In this document: positions 1 through 5,365 of the stretch, piece after piece
Numbering within the stretch: the stretch's first letter is position 1
Layout: every line of letters starts with the position of its first letter
Origin: Bryobacterales bacterium
GTDB lineage: Bacteria; Acidobacteriota; Terriglobia; Bryobacterales; Bryobacteraceae
Length of the DNA: 6,190 bases
NCBI GenBank assembly: GCA_009697495.1
Contig: SHUN01000199.1
Location: forward strand, 1 to 6,190
Direction of reading: 5' to 3'
Notes under the pieces: model-generated
Seen by the model: only the letters and a program-made list of their open reading frames with translations
The model's database searches: none
Told to the model about the DNA's origin: nothing
Translations under genes and position numbers: made by a program

Positions 1-2
1 TC

Positions 3-707
3 GAAGCTCACCGCGGGCTGTTCCCCAGTTCCGCCGCCGAGGCCTTTCCCGCTGGCAGCGGTGTGGCCGTATTCCTGAATGAGGAGTCGCCGCTGACGCA
101 AGTGCGCGGTGCCGGCCTCGCCGAGTTTTCCCTCGACGATGTCGAACAGTTTTACGCCGAGCGGATGGCTCCTGTTACCCTTACGCTGACGCCCTTTGCC
201 GACGCCGCGCTCTATACGAATCTCGCACGCCGCGGCTACGAGTTCGGCACTTTCGAAAACACGCTGATCCGCGCCGTTACCGATGCTGACTTCCTCAATG
301 ACGCCGACGTGGTTATAGCGGACGATCCCGCCGAATGGAGCCAGATGATGGCCGAGGCATTTTTCGATGTCGTCACTGCCATGGGCCGGGATCTAGGGCA
401 GACGCTGTTCGCCCTGCCGAGTTGCCGTAATCTGATTATCCGCGGCGGCGCGGAGCCAGCCGCGGGTGCACAACTCGATGTTCGCGACGGGCTCGGAATT
501 TTCCAATGCGACGGCACACTCCCGCGCTTCCGCGGTGAAGGTTTGCAGACGAAGCTCATCCGCGCCCGGCTTTCCATGGCGGCCCAGGCGGGCTGCGACA
601 TAGTTACCGCCGATACGATGCCCGGAAGCCAGTCCCAACGCAATTACGAACGGCAGGGTTTCCGCGTTGTTTACACGAAGGTGACGCTGATTAAGCCGTG
701 CTTCTAA
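3..707 (+). CDS. GNAT-family N-acetyltransferase, 5' end outside the window
   Basis: This is probably an acetyl-CoA-dependent N-acetyltransferase of the GNAT fold; the acceptor cannot be read from the sequence. The frame is open from base 3, with 20 codons ahead of the first possible start (GTG at 63). That upstream part reads like normal protein (EAHRGLFPSSAAEAFPAG), so the true start lies before the window and GTG 63 is probably internal. Counting from GTG 63, residues 155-160 (RFRGEG) fit the acetyl-CoA-binding R/Q-x-x-G-x-G/A signature, followed by a helix (LQTKLIRARLSMAAQAG). Residues 190-204 (QSQRNYERQGFRVVY) are the usual GNAT C-terminal block in which N-Y-x-x-x-G-F follows a Ser/Gln pair. 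Residues 53-70 (NLARRGYEFGTFENTLIR) resemble the end of a second, degenerate GNAT half, so a tandem-GNAT protein is possible (inference). It ends at TAA 705-707 and converges on the minus-strand operon, so it is a separate transcription unit. Family assignment is good; function is unknown. Confidence 0.85.
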   Translation, partial: EAHRGLFPSSAAEAFPAGSGVAVFLNEESPLTQVRGAGLAEFSLDDVEQFYAERMAPVTLTLTPFADAALYTNLARRGYEFGTFENTLIRAVTDADFLNDADVVIADDPAEWSQMMAEAFFDVVTAMGRDLGQTLFALPSCRNLIIRGGAEPAAGAQLDVRDGLGIFQCDGTLPRFRGEGLQTKLIRARLSMAAQAGCDIVTADTMPGSQSQRNYERQGFRVVYTKVTLIKPCF

Positions 708-720
708 GGGTCTGGCATGT

Positions 721-753
721 GCAACCGCTCCCTTACGGTCGCGGCTCGGTATG
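721..753 (+). repeat. 33-base direct repeat, copy 1 (Solibacter-type intergenic repeat)
   Basis: This 33-base unit, with the core CTCCCTTACGGTCGCGGCTC, is repeated without a mismatch at 773-805, giving a 52-base period. It starts 13 bases after the GNAT stop codon. Inside it, CCGC and GCGG, and ACCG and CGGT, are inverted, so the unit can form short stem-loops. From memory, this core is scattered through Bryobacterales/Solibacter genomes and is often mistranslated as PYGRGS or RDRKGAV tails on hypothetical proteins. The repeat itself is directly visible; its genome-wide spread is recalled rather than tested. Confidence 0.9.
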
Positions 754-772
754 CGGTCATGACATGACTGTA

Positions 773-805
773 GCAACCGCTCCCTTACGGTCGCGGCTCG
801 GTATG
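773..805 (+). repeat. 33-base direct repeat, copy 2
   Basis: This is identical over 33 bases to the copy at 721-753; the flanking bases differ on both sides, so the unit boundaries are sharp. The 19-base spacer 754-772 contains the perfect palindrome GTCATGAC (756-763). Unlike copy 1, this copy is closely followed by an inverted piece of its own left end (see 777-817). It sits 25 bases from the stop codon of the minus-strand operon's last gene. Confidence 0.9.
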
Positions 806-817
806 GACAGGGAGCGG
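777..817. other. 9-bp inverted repeat able to form a hairpin between two convergent genes
   Basis: CCGCTCCCT (777-785) is perfectly complementary to AGGGAGCGG (809-817), with a 23-base loop that itself contains further GC-rich inverted segments (for example ACCG and CGGT). The left arm lies in repeat copy 2 and the right arm just beyond it. Located between the converging ends of two transcription units, it could slow or end transcription or protect 3' ends. There is no T-run after the stem on either strand, so it is not a standard intrinsic terminator. The pairing is visible; the role is inferred. Confidence 0.5.
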
Positions 818-830
818 ACGTTGACGAGCC

Positions 831-1913
831 CTAAGGCTTCGGCGGTTGCTCGGCCGTCACATCGGCGCCCAGCGCCTCGGGCGTATCAAACTTAATTGAA
901 GTGTCGGCGCCGAACTTCCGGTACAGACGGAACTCGACTTCGTTCTTCATCAGTTCCTTGCCCGATCGCATCCGAACCTCCGCCCGCAAGGGCAGCATGA
1001 ACTTGCTTCCCGATATTTCGATGCTGTCGTAGTCCAGCGTTGTCGTCGCCATCTGGACCGGAAAACTCGGCGGCATGTCCGCGTCCAAGGTTATTTTCGT
1101 TACTTCGAAGGTGTCCCGATCCACGAAGACCAAGCCGCGATAGCCCGGTGTGGTCACCTCCCGCCGCTGGTAGGAAACCGTCCACTTCGAATTCGGCTGC
1201 GCCACGTAGTAGGTGTAGACGTGGTTCCGCTTTCCGCGCAACGTCGCCCATCGCTGCCATTCGAATCGGGCCTGCGTATCCGGCTCAAATAACTCCTTCA
1301 TCATCGACCCGAATTCGCCGGACGACGTCGAGCCATCCAGCTTCTGATACGGCACTTCGGTCATGGTTCCATTGATCGTCATGACCTTGTAATCTTCCTT
1401 CTGCTCAAAGTACGATAGCCGCGTCGTGATCGTGTCCGCGTTGCGCCAGAATTCGAGCCCCGAGGGGTCTACGTAACGCCGCGTTACCTGCATGCAGAGG
1501 AAGTCTGGCAGCCGTTTGGAATACCCCAGCCCATATTCCCTGGCCTTTTCGATGATCTCTTTCTGCTCCTCCGCCGATGGCGGCGCGGGCGGCGGAATCA
1601 CGACTTTGGGGGCCACCGGGACCGGCGCCGGCGCGGCTGGCAATTCTTTCGTTAGCGTCAGCAAATCCCGCAGCGCTTCCACCGTTTTGGGGCCCACACC
1701 CATTCCCGAAAATTCCTCAAAATGCCGGGGCTCCAGCCGGTGCGTCAGCTTCGACTTCTTCAGGAAGCCAGCCACCTGTATATCCGACTGGTGCAGGTCC
1801 ATTGAGGACTTCAAAAACGAGCGCAACTGCTCCACCGTCATGCGCGTCTGCGCGGACAATTGGCCTTGACACATCGGGACTGCGAACAAAAGGGCCGCGG
1901 CTAACCAACGCAT
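831..1913 (-). CDS. Secreted protein of unknown function: HhH-like N-terminal region, Pro/Ala linker, LolA-like C-terminal region
   Basis: I do not recognise a named function. The 360-residue product starts with a Sec signal peptide (hydrophobic residues about 3-14, likely cut after LSA at 19-21). Residues 25-87 are helical and contain GMGVGPKT (70-77), resembling a helix-hairpin-helix or SAM-like turn; in an exported protein this is more likely a small structural module than a DNA binder. Residues 91-113 form a Pro/Ala/Val linker. From about 116, the region has LPDFLCMQVTRRYVDPSG (135-152) and a long beta-rich stretch to 345, including YRGLVFVDRDTFEVTKITLDA (258-278, near its core) and a YDSIEISGSKFMLPL block (295-309). 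That pattern recalls the LolA/outer-membrane-lipoprotein-sorting type of beta-barrel half and is common among acidobacterial exported proteins (recalled). The ATG lies 3 bases after the SGNH gene's TAA; the best ribosome-site candidate is AAGAAGAAG, 12 bases upstream, so re-initiation is likely. It is the last gene of the operon. Confidence 0.8.
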   Translation of the reverse strand: MRWLAAALLFAVPMCQGQLSAQTRMTVEQLRSFLKSSMDLHQSDIQVAGFLKKSKLTHRLEPRHFEEFSGMGVGPKTVEALRDLLTLTKELPAAPAPVPVAPKVVIPPPAPPSAEEQKEIIEKAREYGLGYSKRLPDFLCMQVTRRYVDPSGLEFWRNADTITTRLSYFEQKEDYKVMTINGTMTEVPYQKLDGSTSSGEFGSMMKELFEPDTQARFEWQRWATLRGKRNHVYTYYVAQPNSKWTVSYQRREVTTPGYRGLVFVDRDTFEVTKITLDADMPPSFPVQMATTTLDYDSIEISGSKFMLPLRAEVRMRSGKELMKNEVEFRLYRKFGADTSIKFDTPEALGADVTAEQPPKP

Positions 1914-1916
1914 AGA

Positions 1917-2978
1917 TTATTGACGCTTCTTCTTGCCGGTCTGTTGCGGGATTCGCGCCGGGGTGAGCGTTTTTTCAATCGCCGCCAGCGCTAGCGGCGC
2001 CATCACCCGGTAGCCGTCGGCGTTCGGGTGCAGGCCGTCGTTGGCGAGTTCGGCTTTCAACTGGCCGCTCGAATCCACTGTGGCGTCGTAGTAGTTCAGG
2101 TAGGTGAAGCCGCGCTTTTGGCACATCGAAGAGATGAACTGATTCAGCTCCCGGATGACAGCTAGCGGGCGGCCTTTGGTCATCTCAAAGCGGGGATTCG
2201 AGTCTTTATGGTGGTCAGAAGTGGGCAAAATGGACGCTAGGATGACCTTAATGGAATGCTTTTCGGCCAGATCGGCCATCATTTTGAGGTTGTTTTGGAT
2301 GGTTTCGACGCTCACTCCGCGGGCGATGTCGTTGGTTCCGGCCAGGACTAACATCGCGGCCGGTCTGTGATTAATGACGTCGGCTTGCATCCGGCCGAGC
2401 ATTTCGCCGGTAATCTGGCCGGAGATGCCGCGATTCACGAAATCTTTACCGGGGAAGTATTCGTTGAGACGCCAGGCATCGGTGATGGAGTCTCCGTAGA
2501 ACAACACCCGATCCGGCGTTGCGGCAGCAAGTGTTTTGTTTGCTTCGGCATAGCGGCGAAGGTTGTCGCGATCTGCGCCGCGCATTTGCGTTTCGGTCGC
2601 CGTGAGCATCGCGCGGAAATGGATCTCCAGGCGCTCAACGGCATCCCGCAATTCCGTTAACTGCTGTTTGGCGGTTGGGTTGGGCGGGAAGGGTTTGGGC
2701 ACGCCATCGGCCAGCGCAAGGTAGGAGCGGGCATCGGTTAGCAACCCGTAAGTGGTGCTGATTGTTAATCTTCCAGCGATTTTGATGGCCTTGTCGTCCT
2801 GGTTGAGGTTTTCCAGCATCGGCGCGGCGGCGCGGGCCAGGCCGGGGGCAGTGATAGAAGTCGATCCGGCGAGTTGGATCATACGGCCGGCGAGCGTCAA
2901 CGCGTCGCGCGCATTCAACAGTTCCAATTGCGCGGCGAGCGGTAAACTCAACGCGCACAACAACATCCATCGCATCAT
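1917..2978 (-). CDS. Exported SGNH/GDSL-family esterase/hydrolase with a helical N-terminal extension
   Basis: This is a serine hydrolase of the SGNH fold, probably cleaving an ester or acetyl group from a lipid, glycan or peptidoglycan-type substrate; the real substrate is unknown. Residues 1-17 are a signal peptide (MMRWMLLCALSLPLAAQ), placing it in the periplasm or outside. All four family blocks are present: block I YGDSITDAW (161-169) with catalytic Ser164, block II NRGISG (182-187), block III AGTNDIA (213-219) with Asn216, and block V DGLHPNADGY (314-323) with the Asp314/His317 pair. Residues 18-155 precede the hydrolase domain and look mostly helical; this makes the protein (353 residues) longer than a plain SGNH domain of about 200. 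From memory, similar extended SGNH proteins occur in other acidobacteria. The C-terminus is basic (GKKKRQ). Its ATG overlaps the DUF3108 stop codon (ATGA) and is preceded by a good Shine-Dalgarno site; a second ATG follows directly. Confidence 0.92.
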   Translation of the reverse strand: MMRWMLLCALSLPLAAQLELLNARDALTLAGRMIQLAGSTSITAPGLARAAAPMLENLNQDDKAIKIAGRLTISTTYGLLTDARSYLALADGVPKPFPPNPTAKQQLTELRDAVERLEIHFRAMLTATETQMRGADRDNLRRYAEANKTLAAATPDRVLFYGDSITDAWRLNEYFPGKDFVNRGISGQITGEMLGRMQADVINHRPAAMLVLAGTNDIARGVSVETIQNNLKMMADLAEKHSIKVILASILPTSDHHKDSNPRFEMTKGRPLAVIRELNQFISSMCQKRGFTYLNYYDATVDSSGQLKAELANDGLHPNADGYRVMAPLALAAIEKTLTPARIPQQTGKKKRQ

Positions 2979-3715
2979 TTCTTTCTTCCTTCCACTGGCG
3001 GATCCACTGTATCCAGGGTAAACGTCACGGTTCCGATATGTATACGCATACGGACCTGAATTTGCACGGGCAGGCGGCGGGCGTCGTCACTGATCCAAAT
3101 GAAAAGCCGGGCATTCCGTTTGAACAGGATGTCGTTGAAAAGAAAGGCTTCATAGCGAATGGCCGGGAAGTTCCCAAGCGGGGTGGAGACCTTTTCCTTT
3201 TCCTGCGCTTCGATGCGCGCCATCACGATTTTCTTGCCGTCGCTGATTGGGAGAGTCGTCGACTGGCCGGGCTGTAGACTGTTGAGCGAGCGCAGTTTTG
3301 CCAATGCGCCAACAACGTCGTGAACGCAGGCGGGCGTGTCCAACTCCCGCTCCAAAATGGTCTCATTTTTGATGAGGTCGCGTTCTTTATAGAACGACTT
3401 GTTTTCGGTCCAACGAATGGTGGTCTCGCGTTTCCGGCTGCCTTCTTCGGCCTGTAAACGGACTTGTTGCGCACACAAATCGGCGGTTCCCTGGGTGTCG
3501 TACACATTGTTGACTTTGAAGAGGCGGGAGACCAAACCGGCGGAAAATACCTTCAATTGCGCTTTGTAGCCAGTGGGGCCTGGGGTCCAGGAGAGGTCGG
3601 TGCGGCCGGCGTTAATCAGGCGCCATTCCACTTGGTAGGAGAGAGATACAGGAGATTGGGCAGAGAGAGCCGTCGCGGTGAACAGGAGCGCGAGCGGTAG
3701 GCGGGAAATTGGCAT
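2975..3715 (-). CDS. Exported DUF3108 domain protein
   Basis: This is a periplasmic protein of the DUF3108 family, whose function is not established. With the ATG at 3715 it has 246 residues. Residues 1-19 form a clean signal peptide (MPISRLPLALLFTATALSA, then Gln). The features I associate with DUF3108 follow in order: SYQVEWRLINAG (26-37), LVSRLFKV (61-68), an EEGSRKRETTIRW strand pair (90-102), the VHDVVGALAKLRSL block (131-144), LPISDGKK (155-162), STPLGNFPAIRYEA (177-190) and FIWISDDARRLPVQI (205-219). An in-frame TTG at 3736 would add seven residues (MWETQSF), but it blunts the signal peptide and has no ribosome site, so ATG 3715 is preferred; GGGA lies about 13 bases before it, which is weak. 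The gene sits 24 bases after the amidohydrolase stop and overlaps the SGNH start by four bases, so it is within the operon. Family call is firm; role unknown. Confidence 0.88.
   Translation of the reverse strand: MPISRLPLALLFTATALSAQSPVSLSYQVEWRLINAGRTDLSWTPGPTGYKAQLKVFSAGLVSRLFKVNNVYDTQGTADLCAQQVRLQAEEGSRKRETTIRWTENKSFYKERDLIKNETILERELDTPACVHDVVGALAKLRSLNSLQPGQSTTLPISDGKKIVMARIEAQEKEKVSTPLGNFPAIRYEAFLFNDILFKRNARLFIWISDDARRLPVQIQVRMRIHIGTVTFTLDTVDPPVEGRKK
2987..2993 (-). promoter_or_regulatory. Ribosome binding site for the SGNH hydrolase gene, inside the DUF3108 gene
   Basis: On the minus strand GGAAGGA ends 8 bases before the ATG at 2978. It lies in the last codons of the DUF3108 gene, and the start and stop codons share ATGA. 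It is the clearest Shine-Dalgarno site in the window, supports the first of the two adjacent ATG codons, and implies coupled translation of the two genes. Confidence 0.7.
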
Positions 3716-3739
3716 GAACGATTGAGTTTCCCACAAAAA

Positions 3740-5308
3740 CTACTGGCGGCGGAGAATGCGGCCGGAACGGATGGCGTTGGGTTTGCCTTCATTGATGGCG
3801 ATGACGCCGTTGACGATGACAAAATCGAAGCCGGTGCTGTACTGATGGGGCTTGTCGAACTGGGCGTGATCGCGGACGAGGGCGGGGTCAAAGAGGACGA
3901 GGTCGGCGGCGAAACCTTCGCGGAGGAGGCCGCGGTCGTGGAAGCCGAAGGTTCGGGCGGGGAGGGACGTCATTTTGCGAATGGCGTCCTCCAGGGTGAG
4001 GACGCCGCGTTCACGGACGTACTTGCTGAGGACGCGGGCGTTGGTGCCGTAGATGCGGGGGTGGGGGACGCCTTCGCCGAAAGGCACCAAGCCGGCGTCA
4101 CTGGCGATGGCGGTGAGCGGATGGCGCATGATGCGATCGACATCGGCATCGCTCATGACGTGATAGACGATGGAGGGGCGACCCTTGATGCGCATGTCCA
4201 TGAGGGTTTCGATTTCGGCGGCGAGGGTTTTAGGGCGGCCGCGGGCGAGGTTGATCTCGCTGATCGATTTGCCTTCGGCGGAGCGATCCTCCGGGAAGGT
4301 GGCGATGATGGCGAATGAGTAATCGGGCTGGCCTTGGCGGAGCGTTAGCTCGGAGGCCATTTGGGCGGCGATGCGTTTGCGGCTGGCGCCCGTGGTCAAA
4401 CGTTCGACGATGGCGGAGGGGCCATCGGCGAGAACCTCGCTAGGGAAAAAGATGTCGATGGAGGCGCTGGCGGCGGTATAGGGGTATTGATCGACGACGA
4501 CATCAAGGCCATCGCGGCGGGCTTCCTCGACCATCTGGAGTGTCTTTTCCGATTTGCCCCAATGGCGGCGATCGATGATCTTGAAGTGCGAGATTTGGAC
4601 GGGCAGGCGGGAGGCCTTGCCGACCTGGATGGCTTCGCGAATAGCGTTTTCGACGTCAACGCCTTCGTCGCGCATGTGTGTGGCGTAGACGCCGCCGAAG
4701 GGAGCGGCGGCCTTGGCGAGTTCGATGACTTCGCTGGTTTGGGAATAGGTTCCGGGGACGTACCAGAGACCGGTGGCGAAACCGACTGCTCCATCGCGCA
4801 TTCCTTGGGCGACGAGGGCACGCATTGCGGCGAGTTCAGCGGTGGTTGGGGCGCGATTGGCACTGCCCATTGCGGCGTTGCGGACGCTGTTGTGGCCGAT
4901 TAATGCGGCGATGTTCATGCCGATGCCGGTTTTTTCCAGGCGGGCGAAGAAGTCTTTCAAGTCGACGGCGGAGGTTCCGCAATTGCCGCTGACAACGGAG
5001 GTAACGCCATCGAGGAGGAAACCATCGGAGCGGGGTTCGATGAAAATGGCGCGTTCGATGTGCGTGTGAACGTCGATGAAGCCGGGGGCGAGGACGCGGC
5101 CGGCGGCGTCGATGGCGCGATCGGCGGTGGCGGATGGAAGGGTGCCGATTTTCGCGATGCGGCCGGCGCGAATGCCGACATCGGCTTTGAACCAGGGATT
5201 GCCGGAGCCGTCGACGACGCGGGCGTTGCGTATGAGGATGTCAAAATCGGCGGCGGCGGCGGCGGCGACGGAGAGGAGTGTTAGCAGGCAGATGTGGATC
5301 GGACGCAT
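3740..5308 (-). CDS. Exported N-acyl-D-amino-acid deacylase (D-aminoacylase) type amidohydrolase
   Basis: This is a metal-dependent amidohydrolase whose family removes the acyl group from N-acyl-D-amino acids, giving a D-amino acid and a carboxylate. The 522-residue product has a signal peptide (residues 1-20, ending in six alanines), so it should act outside the cytoplasm, whereas the classic D-aminoacylases are cytoplasmic proteins of about 480 residues. The small N-terminal beta-domain is at 21-75. The metal-site residues are all present: His81 and His83 (DVHTH), Cys110 (SGNCG, equivalent to the zinc-binding Cys of the Alcaligenes enzyme), His211 (YATHMRDE), His241 (QISHFK) and Asp404 (ASDAG). 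The C-terminal family blocks HPRIYGTNARVL (416-427), KMTSLPARTFG (445-455), DRGLLREGFAADLVLFDP (458-475) and IVNG (498-501) are intact. Substrate choice (D-Glu, D-Asp, neutral, or another cyclic amide) cannot be read. It is the first gene of a four-gene operon, 57 bases from a divergent peptidase gene. No convincing ribosome site precedes the ATG. Confidence 0.92.
   Translation of the reverse strand: MRPIHICLLTLLSVAAAAAADFDILIRNARVVDGSGNPWFKADVGIRAGRIAKIGTLPSATADRAIDAAGRVLAPGFIDVHTHIERAIFIEPRSDGFLLDGVTSVVSGNCGTSAVDLKDFFARLEKTGIGMNIAALIGHNSVRNAAMGSANRAPTTAELAAMRALVAQGMRDGAVGFATGLWYVPGTYSQTSEVIELAKAAAPFGGVYATHMRDEGVDVENAIREAIQVGKASRLPVQISHFKIIDRRHWGKSEKTLQMVEEARRDGLDVVVDQYPYTAASASIDIFFPSEVLADGPSAIVERLTTGASRKRIAAQMASELTLRQGQPDYSFAIIATFPEDRSAEGKSISEINLARGRPKTLAAEIETLMDMRIKGRPSIVYHVMSDADVDRIMRHPLTAIASDAGLVPFGEGVPHPRIYGTNARVLSKYVRERGVLTLEDAIRKMTSLPARTFGFHDRGLLREGFAADLVLFDPALVRDHAQFDKPHQYSTGFDFVIVNGVIAINEGKPNAIRSGRILRRQ
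5248..5267. repeat. (CGG)6 triplet tract in the signal-peptide codons of the amidohydrolase
   Basis: Six CGG units plus CG on the + strand are read on the minus strand as six consecutive GCC codons, Ala15-Ala20, at the end of the signal peptide. The tract is a pure triplet run, so slippage would add or remove alanines without shifting the frame. It could also be chance in GC-rich coding DNA. Confidence 0.6.
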
Positions 5309-5365
5309 GGGAAAACTGATAACTACTGTATCGCCAATTGGGTTGGGAGTATTCTGGAAATACCT
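5309..5365. promoter_or_regulatory. 57-base divergent gap, presumed back-to-back promoters
   Basis: The starts of the amidohydrolase operon (leftward) and of the S9 peptidase gene (rightward) are only 57 bases apart, so promoters for both must lie here or overlap the coding starts. The stretch is AT-richer than its surroundings. On the + strand TATTCT (5350-5355) is a possible -10 element without a good -35, and would give a leader of only about 10 bases. A weak ribosome site GGA (5356-5358) lies 7 bases before the peptidase ATG. GATA (5318-5321) and TATC (5329-5332) form a short inverted pair that might be an operator half-site pair, but it is too short to trust. No promoter is firmly identified. 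Confidence 0.4.

Noticed and set aside
63..707. Complete 214-residue GNAT protein starting at GTG 63
   Set aside because: The frame stays open with plausible protein sequence to the window edge, and no ribosome site precedes GTG 63; the gene is treated as 5'-truncated by the window.
721..805. CRISPR array
   Set aside because: Only two repeat copies with a 19-base spacer, no further units and no cas genes; better explained as a dispersed intergenic repeat.
777..817. Intrinsic terminator
   Set aside because: The stem is good, but no T-run follows it on either strand and the loop is long, so it is reported only as a hairpin.
698..895. Small + strand open frame through the repeats (product with PYGRGS)
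   Set aside because: It is made of the intergenic repeat and the antisense end of the 360-residue gene; translation of this repeat is a familiar annotation artefact.
1869..1913. Lipoprotein signal in the 360-residue protein (Cys15)
   Set aside because: The residues before Cys15 (AVPM) do not fit a lipobox; cleavage by signal peptidase I after LSA is more likely. Cys8 of the SGNH protein is likewise too close to the N-terminus.
3722..4903. Two long + strand open frames opposite the amidohydrolase gene, rich in Gly, Ala, Asp and Glu
   Set aside because: They are the reverse-strand shadow of a GC-rich gene with intact catalytic motifs; their low-complexity acidic composition has no domain pattern.
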